DNA of 64,000 nucleotides from an uncultured Clostridia bacterium (GTDB lineage Bacteria > Bacillota > Clostridia > Christensenellales > Borkfalkiaceae). This document shows, piece by piece, positions 1 through 8,389 of the stretch. Location: positions 62,001 to 126,000 of the forward strand of contig CAKQMB010000002.1 of NCBI GenBank assembly GCA_934254825.1, given 5' to 3'. The position numbers and the translations under genes were made by a program. The notes under the pieces are model-generated. The model was given only the letters and a program-made list of their open reading frames with translations, did not search any database and had not been told where the DNA came from. Numbering within the stretch: position 1 is the stretch's first letter; every line of letters begins with the position of its first letter.

Positions 1-444
1 GTTACGAGCAAAAACGTCAAAGCGGAAAGCGGAAAGTTCGAGGCGACGACGGGTTCGGTCAAGCTTACCGACGTAGAAATGGCGGAAAGATTGGAGATAA
101 AAACGACTACGGGCGGAATTACGGCGGAAAACGTTAAAAGCGGCGATAATTTTTCGGCGATCGTGACCACGGGAAGCATTAAATGCTCGGCAGACGCAAA
201 AACGGTATTTCTCAAAAGCACGACGGGCGGCGTTAATTTCGATATTAAAAACGCCTCTTCGATAACGGCAAAATGCACCACGGGTTCGGTTAAGGGAACG
301 GTTCACGGCGACAGAAAGGAATTCGATGTCAAAAGCCACACGACTACGGGCAAAAGCAATCTTACCGAGGCTTACGGCAACGGCGGAAAGAAGCTCGAAG
401 TCTCCACGACGACGGGTTCGATTTCGGTCGACTTTGCAGACTGA
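1..444 (+). CDS. DUF4097-type beta-repeat protein, 3' end only
   Basis: The reading frame is open from the first base, so the gene starts upstream of the window; 147 residues are visible. The protein is built of short beta-strand-like repeats in which Thr-Thr-Gly-Ser/Gly recurs about every 20 residues (TTGSVKL, TTGGITAEN, TTGSIK, TTGGVNF, TTGSVKG, TTTGSIS). This is the pattern of the DUF4097 'putative adhesin' fold, a right-handed beta-solenoid often found at the C-terminus of membrane proteins of Firmicutes. No membrane segment or catalytic residue is visible in this part. The gene ends at TGA 442-444 and is followed by a strong terminator, so it is the last gene of its operon. Family call is fairly sure; role unknown. 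Confidence 0.7.
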   Translation, partial: VTSKNVKAESGKFEATTGSVKLTDVEMAERLEIKTTTGGITAENVKSGDNFSAIVTTGSIKCSADAKTVFLKSTTGGVNFDIKNASSITAKCTTGSVKGTVHGDRKEFDVKSHTTTGKSNLTEAYGNGGKKLEVSTTTGSISVDFAD

Positions 445-524
445 AATTTTGCCGATGAATTTAAAAATAAGCCGATAATCGACTTATAGGTGGCTATTTA
501 AAACAAATTACAAGGGTTTTTAGT

Positions 525-565
525 CCGCCGCGAAGCTTTACGCTTCGCGGCGGATATTGTTTTAT
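525..565 (+). terminator. Rho-independent terminator
   Basis: A perfect 12-bp GC-rich stem (525-536 with 542-553, loop of 5 nt) is followed by a T-rich stretch. It closes the DUF4097 gene and insulates the TetR promoter that follows. Confidence 0.8.
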
Positions 566-574
566 ATTATATAT

Positions 575-603
575 TTGACTAATATTCAAGCTTTTGTTAT
601 AAT
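575..603 (+). promoter_or_regulatory. SigA-type promoter of the TetR gene
   Basis: TTGACT at 575-580 and a perfect TATAAT at 598-603 are separated by 17 bp. The start codon of the TetR-family gene lies 39 nt downstream, with GGAGG at 634-638. Confidence 0.8.
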
Positions 604-642
604 GTTTTCGTCGGACGAAAAGGACGACGAAACGGAGGAAAT

Positions 643-1197
643 ATGAGCGATATAACCAAAAGAGCTATTTCGGCGTCTTTGAAAAAACTGCTTTGCGAAA
701 AGAATCTGAGCAAAATAACCGTGCAGGATATCGCGGACGATTGCGGAATCAACCGTCAGACCTTTTACTACCATTTTCAGGATATTTACGATCTTGTGGA
801 ATGGACCTGCATAGAGGACACCGAAAAAGTTTTAAAAGAAAACAGAACGTACGACACCTGGCAGGAAGGTTTTCTCGCCGTGTTCGCTTTGGCGAAAAAG
901 GACAAGGTGTTTATAGACAATATATATCGTTCGGTTTCGCTCGAAATGCTTGAACAATATCTGTACAGGCTCGTTTATCCTCTGTTAAAAAACGTGGTGG
1001 ACGAAAAGTCGAAAGGGTTTTCCGTGCGGGACGAAGACAAGGAATATATCGCGCATTTTTATAAATACGCGTTCGTCGGCGTGCTTTTGGATTGGGTGAG
1101 ACACGATATGAGCGAAAGCCCCGAAGCGATTGTCGAAAAGGTGAGCAAGATTGTCGGCGGAACGATAGAAATCGCTTTCAAAAATTTCGTTAAATAA
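643..1197 (+). CDS. TetR/AcrR-family transcriptional regulator
   Basis: 184 residues. The N-terminal 60 residues form a TetR helix-turn-helix (ITVQDIADDCGINRQTFYYHF, residues about 25-45). The C-terminal part resembles the TetR_C_8 ligand/dimer domain seen in DhaS-type regulators (FLAVFALAKKDKVFIDNIY, then a helical tail with YKYAFVGVLLDWV). Start ATG 643 has a good GGAGG site and a strong promoter. The next gene in the same direction is oleate hydratase, 362 bp away behind a terminator, so control of a fatty-acid response is possible but only inferred. The ligand cannot be read from the sequence. Confidence 0.85.
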   Translation: MSDITKRAISASLKKLLCEKNLSKITVQDIADDCGINRQTFYYHFQDIYDLVEWTCIEDTEKVLKENRTYDTWQEGFLAVFALAKKDKVFIDNIYRSVSLEMLEQYLYRLVYPLLKNVVDEKSKGFSVRDEDKEYIAHFYKYAFVGVLLDWVRHDMSESPEAIVEKVSKIVGGTIEIAFKNFVK

Positions 1198-1227
1198 TAT
1201 GATATTCGGATAACATCGTTGCGTAAT

Positions 1228-1261
1228 TCCCCTCATCAGCCGCTACGCGTCAGCTTCCCCC
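1228..1261. repeat. REP-like dispersed repeat, half element A
   Basis: About 34 bp (CCCCTCATCAGCCGCTACGC then GTCAGCTTCC) that recurs inverted at 17113-17146 and in part at 36489. The core CCGCTACGCG is near-palindromic. It sits in the 362-bp gene-free spacer between the TetR gene and ohyA, which otherwise holds a terminator and the ohyA promoter. Confidence 0.6.
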
Positions 1262-1335
1262 CGAATAAGTTTTAACGCCTTGAAAAATCATTTTTCTCTG
1301 TCGGGGGAAGCCGTTTATGTTTTTTTACGATAAAT

Positions 1336-1379
1336 GACTGCATTTTTATCTTTTTCGGATAGATTTGCAGTCTTTTTTT
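1336..1379 (+). terminator. Rho-independent terminator
   Basis: GACTGCA (1336-1342) pairs with TGCAGTC (1366-1372), with an inner ATC/GAT pairing, followed by seven T. It closes the TetR transcript. Confidence 0.75.
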
Positions 1380-1487
1380 GTCGTTACGGTTTCGTTTTCT
1401 TCTTTTAGACAAAACCCCGAAAATGTCAAAAAATTTTACAATTTCGCATAGCCGTCGGAAATTAGGACAAGGCGAAAATATTGTCTA

Positions 1488-1516
1488 TTGTAATTTTTAA
1501 AAAGGCGGGTTATAAT
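1488..1516 (+). promoter_or_regulatory. Probable promoter of ohyA
   Basis: TATAAT at 1511-1516 with a weak -35 (TTGTAA, 1488-1493) at 17 bp. The ohyA start follows 43 nt later behind GGAGG (1546-1550). A weak -35 fits an activated or inducible promoter, but no operator is evident. Confidence 0.55.
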
Positions 1517-1559
1517 GTAGCCGTAAAAACCAAAACAACAAATTCGGAGGTAAAAAATT

Positions 1560-3344
1560 ATGTATTACGGATCAGGCAATTACGAAGCTTTCGCTCATCC
1601 CGTCAAACCCGAAGGGGTCGACGCGAAATCGGCTTATATTATCGGTACGGGTCTTGCGGGACTCTCCGCGGCGTTCTTCCTCGTCAGAGACGGGCAGATG
1701 AAGGGCGAACATATTCACCTTCTCGAAAAACTCGATATCGCGGGCGGCTCGTGTGACGGCAGAGCGGTGCCGAGAAGCGGCTATTATATGAGAGGCGGCA
1801 GAGAAATGGATAACCATTTCGAAGTTATGTGGGAAATGTTCAGAGACGTTCCGTCGCTCGAACACCCCGGACTTTCCGTTCTCGACGAATATTACAGACT
1901 CAACAAAGCCGACCCCAACTATTCGCTTTGCAGAGCTACGGTAAACCGCGGCGAAAACGCGCATACCGACAACAAATTCGGACTTAACAAAGAAGCGGCT
2001 ATGCAGATAAGCAAGCTGTTTATGACTCCCGAGGAAGAACTCGAAGACAAGAAGATAAGCGATTATTTCGACGATAACTTCTGGAAGAGCAATTTCTGGC
2101 TTTACTGGCAGACGATGTTCGCGTTCCATTCGTGGGATTCCGCGCTCGAAATGAAGAGATATCTTCAAAGATACGTCCATCATATAGACGGGCTTCCCGA
2201 TTTCTCCGCGCTTCGTTTCACGAAATACAATCAGTACGAAAGCCTTATTCAGCCTTTGCAGAAATATCTCGAAGAAAGAGGCGTTAAGGTAGAATACGGA
2301 ATAGACGTAAAGAACGTAGTTTTCGAAATCAACGGCAAGAAGAAAGTCGCGAAGAAGATAGAATACGTCAAAAACGGCGAAAAAGGTTCTATCGACCTTC
2401 TCGAAAGCGATCTTGTGTTCATAACCAACGGTTGTTGCACGGATACGAGTTGCTACGGCGATCAGACTCATGCGCCCGATCTTTCAAAGATAAGAAAAGG
2501 CGGCGGCGAATCGTGGGATTTGTGGAAAAACATAGCTTTGCAGGATCCTTCTTTCGGTAATCCTTCCAACTACTGCGATCACCCCGACGAAACCAACTGG
2601 ATGAGCGCGACCGTAGAGACTTCGGACGATGAAATTATCGAGTATATCGAGAAAATCTGTCGCCGCGATCCGAGAGCGGGCAGAGTTACCACGGGCGGAA
2701 TAGTGACCGTTAAGGACAGCGTCGACAACTGGTATCTGTCCTGGACGATAAACCGTCAGCCGCAGTTCAAATCGCAGGATAAAAACGCGGTTCTTATCTG
2801 GCTTTATTCGCTTAACACCGATAAACCGGGCAACTACGTCAAAAAACCGATGCGCGAATGTACGGGCGAAGAAGTCTGCAAGGAATGGCTTTATCATATA
2901 GGCTTGCCGATCGAGAAAATCGACGAATACGCTAAAACGAAAGCCAACACCACGACTTGCTATATGCCGTTCATAAACGCGTTCTTCCGCCCGAGAAAGA
3001 ATTCCGACAGACCTAAGGTCGTTCCGGACGGAGCAGTCAACTTCGCGTTCATAGGTCAGTTCGCCGAAACCCCGAGAGACACAATCTTCACTATCGAATA
3101 TTCGATGAGAACGGGTATGGAGTCGGTTTACACTCTTCTCGATATCGACAGAGCGGTTCCCGAAGTCTGGGGCAGCGTGTACGACGTCCGCGAGCTTCTG
3201 AGAGCGGTATATTACGCGCTCGACAAACAGCCGATTTCGAGTATGAAGCTTTCGCTTAAAGAAAAGATGCTTCTGAAAGAAGTCACCGAAAAAATCAAAG
3301 GCACGGACGCGGAAAAACTCGCGAAAGAAAGCGGAATAATTTAA
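1560..3344 (+). CDS. ohyA: Oleate hydratase (fatty acid double-bond hydratase, FAD)
   Basis: 594 residues, the usual length of the oleate hydratase (myosin-cross-reactive antigen) family. The enzyme adds water across the cis-9 double bond of oleate and related unsaturated fatty acids to give 10-hydroxy acids, a detoxification reaction of gut Firmicutes. The FAD-binding GTGLAG motif is at residues 29-34. Family blocks YYMRGGREMDNHFE, LYWQTMFAFHSWDSA, TNGCCTDTSCYGD and FAFIGQFAETPRDTIFT are all present. Start ATG 1560 follows GGAGG by 9 nt. The gene has its own promoter and a downstream terminator shared with pflB, so it is monocistronic. The TetR gene upstream is the obvious candidate regulator. 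Confidence 0.95.
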   Translation: MYYGSGNYEAFAHPVKPEGVDAKSAYIIGTGLAGLSAAFFLVRDGQMKGEHIHLLEKLDIAGGSCDGRAVPRSGYYMRGGREMDNHFEVMWEMFRDVPSLEHPGLSVLDEYYRLNKADPNYSLCRATVNRGENAHTDNKFGLNKEAAMQISKLFMTPEEELEDKKISDYFDDNFWKSNFWLYWQTMFAFHSWDSALEMKRYLQRYVHHIDGLPDFSALRFTKYNQYESLIQPLQKYLEERGVKVEYGIDVKNVVFEINGKKKVAKKIEYVKNGEKGSIDLLESDLVFITNGCCTDTSCYGDQTHAPDLSKIRKGGGESWDLWKNIALQDPSFGNPSNYCDHPDETNWMSATVETSDDEIIEYIEKICRRDPRAGRVTTGGIVTVKDSVDNWYLSWTINRQPQFKSQDKNAVLIWLYSLNTDKPGNYVKKPMRECTGEEVCKEWLYHIGLPIEKIDEYAKTKANTTTCYMPFINAFFRPRKNSDRPKVVPDGAVNFAFIGQFAETPRDTIFTIEYSMRTGMESVYTLLDIDRAVPEVWGSVYDVRELLRAVYYALDKQPISSMKLSLKEKMLLKEVTEKIKGTDAEKLAKESGII

Positions 3345-3367
3345 AGAATTAAAAGACGAAAAAGGTT

Positions 3368-3387
3368 GGGCGAACGGTGTTCGCCCC
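3368..3387. repeat. Short dispersed palindrome (GGGCGAAC family)
   Basis: GGGCGAACGGTGTTCGCCCC forms an 8-bp stem with a 3-4 nt loop. Related copies lie at 23526-23544 and 55422-55440, always between genes. Confidence 0.55.
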
Positions 3388-3451
3388 CTACTTGTTGACA
3401 GCATTGTATAAATCGTAAAAATGATCATCGATTTCCCGCTTTATATGATAT

Positions 3452-3500
3452 AAAAAGGCTGCGGATTATTCCTTTTCGGAGTAATTCGCAGCCTTTTAAA
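3452..3500. terminator. Bidirectional terminator between ohyA and pflB
   Basis: A long stem (3452-3472 with 3478-3497; two G-T wobbles) begins with an A-run and ends with a T-run, so it can stop transcripts from both convergent genes. Confidence 0.85.
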
Positions 3501-3557
3501 ATTTATATCGTATTTAATTTGTTTGTTACGACAAGTTTCGGACAGTGAAGCCGAATT

Positions 3558-5816
3558 TTACATTCTTTCGTGAATGGTTCTGGAAATAACTTCGTCCTGC
3601 TGTTCTTTGCTCAGCTTGTTGAAATTAACCGCATAGCCGCTTACTCTTATCGTGAGTTGCGGGTATTTTTCGGGGTGAGCCTGAGCGTCTAAAAGCATTT
3701 CGCGGTTGAACACGTTCACGTTCAGATGATATCCGCCCGAACGAGTGTAACCGTCTATCATATCGGCGAGATTTTCCACTCTTTCTTCATCGGTCGAGCC
3801 AAGCGAAGAGGGCGTTGCGCTGAACGTGTTGGAAATTCCGTCGCGGGCGTATTCGTAAGGAATTTTGGCGACCGACTCCAAAGAAGCGAGCGCGCCGTGC
3901 GTGTCTCTGCCGTGCATCGGGTTTGCGCCCGGGGCGAGAGGTTCGCCCGAACGTCTTCCGTCGGGAGTGTTGCCCGTCTTTTTGCCGTAAACGACGTTCG
4001 AAGTTATAGTTAAAATGGACATCGTAGGCACGGACTCGCGGTAAGTGTAATGACTGCCGATTTTGCTCATAAACGTTTTGACGAGCCATACGGCGATTTC
4101 GTCCGCGCGTTCGTCGTTGTTGCCGTATTTGGGGAAATCTCCCTCGATGCGGTAATCGGTAACAAGTCCGTTGTCGTCTCTTATCGGGTAAACTTTCGCG
4201 TACTTTATCGCGGAGAGAGAGTCGACCGCGCAGGAAAGTCCCGCAATGCCCGTTGCGAAAAATCTTCTCACCTTTGTGTCGTGAAGAGACATTTCGAGAG
4301 CTTCGTAAGAATATCTGTCGTGCATATAATGGATAAGGTTAAGGGTGTTAACGTAAAGTCCCGCAAGCCAGTCCATCATATTGTCGTATTTTCTGATAAC
4401 TTCCGCGTAGTCGAGCGGACCGTCGCCCGAAACGGGGGCGAACTCGGGCGAAACCTGCAAAGGTTTTCCCGTTTCCTTGTCGAGCATAAGTTCGTCTTTT
4501 CCGCCGTTTATCGCGTACAAAAGACATTTCGCGATGTTCGCTCTCGCACCGAAAAACTGCATGTCTTTGCCCACGCGCATACTGCTCACACAGCAGGCGA
4601 TGCAGTAATCGTCGCCCATTTCGGGGCGCATAAGATCGTCGCTTTCGTATTGGATAGCCGAAGTTTTAAGCGATATATCGGCGCAGAATTTTTTAAAGTT
4701 TTCGGGAAGTCTTTCGCTCCATAAAACGGTAAGGTTGGGTTCGGGCGCAGGTCCTAAGTTCACGAGGGTGTGGAGCATACGCATACTCGTTTTCGTGACG
4801 AGCGTTCTGCCGTCCGTTCCCATACCGCCTATCGATTCGGTAACCCAGGTCGGGTCGCCCGAGAAAAGTTCGTTGTATTCTTTGGTACGCATAAATTTGA
4901 CTATGCGCAGTTTCATAACGAAATGATCGATAAGTTCCTGAGCTTCCTCTTCGGTTATCGCTCCGTTTTTAAGATCTCTTTCGATATAGATATCGAGGAA
5001 AGTGGTGTTTCTTCCGATACTCATCGCCGCGCCGTTCTGATCTTTAACCGCGCCGAGGTATCCGAAGTAAAGCCACTGAACGGCTTCGCGAGCGTTCGCG
5101 GCGGGGCGGGAGATATCGAAACCGTACTTCAAAGCCATTGCTTTCAAAGCCTGCAAAGCCTTGATCTGCTCGGCGATCTCCTCTCTGTCGCGAACCTTAT
5201 CGGGAGTCATATCCCCGTCTATAAGTCGTTTATCGGCACTTTTTTTCGCGATAAGATAGTCCACGCCGTAAAGCGCGACTCTTCTGTAATCGCCGACGAT
5301 TCGTCCTCTTCCGTAAGCGTCGGGAAGCCCGGTTAAGATATGAGCGGTGCGGGCGTGGCGCATTTCGGGGGTGTAAACGTCGAACACGCCGTCGTTATGC
5401 GTTTTGCGGTATTTTTTGAAATAATCCTGTACCTTTTCGTCGATTTTATATCCGTAAACTTCGAGCGCCTGAGCCGCCATGCGAAGTCCGCCCGAAACGT
5501 GCAGAGCGCGTTTGAACGGCTTGTCCGTTTGCAGACCGACGATTTTTTCGAGCGGCTTGTCGATATAACCCGCTTCATGGCTGTTTACAGAGGAAATAAT
5601 TTCGGTGTCCGCGTCCAAAACGCCGCCGTTTTTTCTTTCCTTTTCGGATAAATCGCAAATCTCTTTCCAGAGTTTTTTGGTTGCTTCCATTGCGGGGGCG
5701 AGAAATTTATCGTCGCCCTCGTAAGGGGTGTAGTTGCGTTGAATAAAGTCTCTTACGTCTATTTCGTCTTCGCTCCATTTGCCTTCGGCGAAGCCTTTCC
5801 ATTGTTCGTGTTTCAT
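3558..5816 (-). CDS. pflB: Formate C-acetyltransferase (pyruvate formate-lyase)
   Basis: 752 residues. The enzyme splits pyruvate with CoA into acetyl-CoA and formate by a glycyl-radical mechanism, strictly anaerobically. The catalytic cysteine pair is C408-C409 in DDYCIACCVSSMRVGK, followed by QFFGARANIAK. The radical loop RVSGYAVNF near the C-terminus places the radical on G727. The start at 5816 has a purine-rich site upstream. pflA, its activase, lies just upstream on the same strand (71 nt gap), so the two are one operon, but in the order activase first, the reverse of the common pflB-pflA order. Formate can be used by the fhs product encoded at 33.6 kb. Confidence 0.97.
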   Translation of the reverse strand: MKHEQWKGFAEGKWSEDEIDVRDFIQRNYTPYEGDDKFLAPAMEATKKLWKEICDLSEKERKNGGVLDADTEIISSVNSHEAGYIDKPLEKIVGLQTDKPFKRALHVSGGLRMAAQALEVYGYKIDEKVQDYFKKYRKTHNDGVFDVYTPEMRHARTAHILTGLPDAYGRGRIVGDYRRVALYGVDYLIAKKSADKRLIDGDMTPDKVRDREEIAEQIKALQALKAMALKYGFDISRPAANAREAVQWLYFGYLGAVKDQNGAAMSIGRNTTFLDIYIERDLKNGAITEEEAQELIDHFVMKLRIVKFMRTKEYNELFSGDPTWVTESIGGMGTDGRTLVTKTSMRMLHTLVNLGPAPEPNLTVLWSERLPENFKKFCADISLKTSAIQYESDDLMRPEMGDDYCIACCVSSMRVGKDMQFFGARANIAKCLLYAINGGKDELMLDKETGKPLQVSPEFAPVSGDGPLDYAEVIRKYDNMMDWLAGLYVNTLNLIHYMHDRYSYEALEMSLHDTKVRRFFATGIAGLSCAVDSLSAIKYAKVYPIRDDNGLVTDYRIEGDFPKYGNNDERADEIAVWLVKTFMSKIGSHYTYRESVPTMSILTITSNVVYGKKTGNTPDGRRSGEPLAPGANPMHGRDTHGALASLESVAKIPYEYARDGISNTFSATPSSLGSTDEERVENLADMIDGYTRSGGYHLNVNVFNREMLLDAQAHPEKYPQLTIRVSGYAVNFNKLSKEQQDEVISRTIHERM

Positions 5817-5860
5817 TTTTTCGTCCTTTTTTAAAACGGTTCCGGCGGTAGCGTCGATCA

Positions 5861-5905
5861 GCCGCGAATATCTTAGCCGCGAGTATCTTAGCCGCGAATA
5901 CCGAG
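5861..5905 (-). repeat. Three 15-bp tandem repeats at the pflA stop codon
   Basis: Units 5861-5875, 5876-5890 and 5891-5905 differ by few bases. Read on the minus strand, units carry the last pflA codons (Ile-Arg-Gly-stop) and then repeat them, so the same frame meets a TAA at each boundary. It looks like replication slippage that duplicated the gene end. Confidence 0.75.
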
Positions 5906-6631
5906 AATTTTTTCGGCTTTTTCCGTTTCCTCTTTTTCGGGAACGGGAACGTCCTTCATAGGATACGCCAATCCCATTTTTTCATACTTGATTTTTCCGA
6001 GCGTATGATATGGTAAAACCTCGACCTTTTTCACGTTTTTAAGCGTTTCGATCCATTCGCGCGTTTTTTTAAGGTCGTTTTCGTCGTCGGTAAATCCCGG
6101 AACGAGAACCTGCCTTATCCATAACGAAACGCCGAGTTCGTCGAGTTTTTTTGCAAACGCCAAAGTGTTTTCGTTGCTCCTGCCCGTCAAAGCTCTGCAT
6201 TTTTCATCGTCGATATGCTTGATATCGAGGATAACGAGGTCCGTTAAAGAGAGAAGCTTCAAATATCTTTCGTCTTTTTCGTCGTAGCACGCGCCCGAGG
6301 TGTCGATCGCCGTAGAAATCCCTTTTTGCTTCATTATTTCGAACAGTTCGATCAAAAAATCGAGCTGTAAAAGCGGTTCGCCGCCGCTCACGGTCAGTCC
6401 GCCTCTTTTGCCGAAATAATTTTTGTATTTAACGATTTCTTCGGAAATTTCTTCCGCCGTAACCTGCGCCGAGCCGCCGCTAAGCGCCCACGAGTCGGGG
6501 TTATGGCAGTATTTGCAACGCAGAAGACAACCTTGCATAAACAGAACGAATCTCAGTCCCGGACCGTCCGCCGCGCCGAGCGTTTCGTACGAATGAATTT
6601 TTCCTTTTACGTTTTTTTTCATACAACTCAT
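5888..6631 (-). CDS. pflA: Pyruvate formate-lyase-activating enzyme (radical SAM)
   Basis: 247 residues. It uses a [4Fe-4S] cluster and S-adenosylmethionine to make the glycyl radical on PflB. The radical SAM motif CxxxCxxC is seen in QGCLLRCKYCHNPDSW (residues about 33-48), and the glycine-rich SAM segment is LTVSGGEPLLQ. The family start is close to MKKNVKGKIHSYE; the annotated ATG (6631) lies three codons upstream of a second ATG (6622), and neither has a clear ribosome binding site. The only good promoter ends 14 nt before the first ATG, which would give an almost leaderless mRNA. Transcribed ahead of pflB. Confidence 0.93.
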   Translation of the reverse strand: MSCMKKNVKGKIHSYETLGAADGPGLRFVLFMQGCLLRCKYCHNPDSWALSGGSAQVTAEEISEEIVKYKNYFGKRGGLTVSGGEPLLQLDFLIELFEIMKQKGISTAIDTSGACYDEKDERYLKLLSLTDLVILDIKHIDDEKCRALTGRSNENTLAFAKKLDELGVSLWIRQVLVPGFTDDENDLKKTREWIETLKNVKKVEVLPYHTLGKIKYEKMGLAYPMKDVPVPEKEETEKAEKILGIRG

Positions 6632-6645
6632 AGTTTCAGGTACTT

Positions 6646-6674
6646 ATATTAACACGGGAGGTTCGCCGTGTCAA
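6646..6674 (-). promoter_or_regulatory. Promoter of pflA-pflB with inverted repeat in the spacer
   Basis: On the minus strand TTGACA (6669-6674), 17 bp, TAATAT (6646-6651). The spacer contains ACACGG...CCGTGT (arms 6652-6657 and 6666-6671), a possible operator. The -10 box ends only 14 nt before the first pflA ATG. Confidence 0.7.
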
Positions 6675-6814
6675 GTATTTTCGTTATTATTCTTTCCACT
6701 ACATATAGTTTTCAATCAGTACAACTGTATCAATATATTGTGTTTTCGACAAATTCCGATTTCCCGCGAATGCGGCGGAGGTTGCGTTTTATCGAGAAGA
6801 CGTGTAAATAGTAA

Positions 6815-6844
6815 TTGACAAAACGATGAAAAAAGAGATATAAT
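6815..6844 (+). promoter_or_regulatory. Promoter of the rng operon
   Basis: TTGACA at 6815-6820 and TATAAT at 6839-6844 with an 18-bp spacer; rng starts 48 nt downstream. Confidence 0.8.
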
Positions 6845-6891
6845 ATATAAAGTCGCGAAAGACGAAACCATTTCGGAAAAGGAAATAATTT

Positions 6892-8388
6892 ATGCCCGTA
6901 AGCTTATATGTGGACTGCGTTTGCGGAAACTACGTCGGAGCGGTCGCCGAAGGCGATAAGCTCGTCGAATACAGAATAGAAAAAAAGAACGCCACCGTGC
7001 CGATAGGCAGCGTTTTCAAAGGCAGAGTGGAAAACGTGCTCGGCGGAATGCAGGCGGCTTTTGTGAACGTGGGACTTTCGAGGAACGGTTATCTTTCCGC
7101 CGACGATATGCTTATGGACAGAAGCGAGATAGAGGGCAGGGTGGAAATCCCGTCCGTTCTCGATTTGAAGATCGGCGACGAAATCATGGTTCAGGCTGTC
7201 AAAGATCCCGCGGGCAACAAGGGCGTAAGGCTCACGAGCCATATTTCTTTCGCGGGGCGATACGTCGTGTATCTTCCGACTTTTTCGTTCGTCGGCGTTT
7301 CGAGAAAAATAACCGACGACAAAACGCGCGACAGACTTTTGAAAATCGCCGAAAAATTCCGTCCGAAGGGCAAAGGGATAATTATCCGCACGGCGGGCGA
7401 AAACGCCAAAAAGGGCGAGATAAAAAGGGAGATCAAGTACTTAAAAGAACAATTCGAAGAGATAGAGGAAAATTTCGTTTCCGCGCCCCCGGCAACCTGT
7501 ATTTACGAAGAGGGGAACGTCGGCGTAAGGCTTCTCCGCGACGTTTACACCGAGGACGTGGATAAATTCGTCGTTTCGGACAAGGAGCTTTTCGATAAGC
7601 TTATGCTTTACGCGAAGCGCAGAGACAACGCTTTGAAAAACAAGCTTAAATTGTTCGACAAAAAGGTCGATATGTTCCGTTATTACGGACTTTCCGAAAG
7701 CGTGGACAATATGCTTTCTTCGTCAGTCGCGCTTGAAAACGGCGCGTATATCGTCATCGACAAAACCGAAGCCATGACGGTTATCGACGTAAACACCGGC
7801 AAGTTTACGGGCGAGGACAACCTCGAAGACACCGTGTATAAAACAAATCTTTTAGCGGCGGTGGAGATCGCGAGACAGCTGAGACTCAGGAATATCGCGG
7901 GCATAATCGTCGTCGATTTCATCGATATGGCGGAAGAAAAGCACAGAACGGAGCTTTTAAGGGTTTTGTCGGACGAGCTTATGCTCGACAGGGAAAAATG
8001 TCAGGTTATCGGAATGACGCCTTTGGGGCTTGTGGAAATAACGAGGAAAAAGCGGCGCAGAGAAAGCGTTTCCGCGCTCGTGAAAGACTGTCCGTACTGT
8101 CAGGGAACGGGGCATATCCAATCCAACGATTACATAGTTATGCGCATAAGAACGGAGCTTTTAAACGTTTTCGCGAACGGTTACGAGAACGCGAAGATCG
8201 ATCTGAACGTGGAGATCGCCGATTATATTCTCGCCAAAAAAGCTCTTAAAAACGACGTGGAGAAGATCTGGACGAACAAAAGGGTGTATCTTATCCCGCA
8301 TAAAACCTATCACCAGCAATTTTTCATCGTCAAAGGAGATAACGCCAAAGCCATGGACGTACCCGACAAGGCTTTGCTTTTAATTTAA
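6892..8388 (+). CDS. rng: Ribonuclease E/G family endoribonuclease
   Basis: 498 residues, the RNase G-like length without the long RNase E scaffold tail. It cleaves single-stranded AU-rich RNA in mRNA decay and rRNA maturation. An S1 RNA-binding domain covers about residues 36-118 (GSVFKGRVENVLGGMQAAFVNVG). The catalytic aspartates are visible in VIDVNTGK (D299) and IIVVDFIDM (D342/D345). The zinc-link cysteines are C400 and C403 in DCPYCQGTG. It is the first gene of an operon with the acyl-ACP thioesterase, only one base apart. The tail after the zinc link is of the length usual for RNase G. Confidence 0.93.
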   Translation: MPVSLYVDCVCGNYVGAVAEGDKLVEYRIEKKNATVPIGSVFKGRVENVLGGMQAAFVNVGLSRNGYLSADDMLMDRSEIEGRVEIPSVLDLKIGDEIMVQAVKDPAGNKGVRLTSHISFAGRYVVYLPTFSFVGVSRKITDDKTRDRLLKIAEKFRPKGKGIIIRTAGENAKKGEIKREIKYLKEQFEEIEENFVSAPPATCIYEEGNVGVRLLRDVYTEDVDKFVVSDKELFDKLMLYAKRRDNALKNKLKLFDKKVDMFRYYGLSESVDNMLSSSVALENGAYIVIDKTEAMTVIDVNTGKFTGEDNLEDTVYKTNLLAAVEIARQLRLRNIAGIIVVDFIDMAEEKHRTELLRVLSDELMLDREKCQVIGMTPLGLVEITRKKRRRESVSALVKDCPYCQGTGHIQSNDYIVMRIRTELLNVFANGYENAKIDLNVEIADYILAKKALKNDVEKIWTNKRVYLIPHKTYHQQFFIVKGDNAKAMDVPDKALLLI

Positions 8389-8389
8389 A

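Noticed and set aside
1572..2471. 299-codon open frame antisense to oleate hydratase
   Set aside because: The sense frame is a full conserved enzyme; the antisense frame has no ribosome binding site and no recognisable domain.
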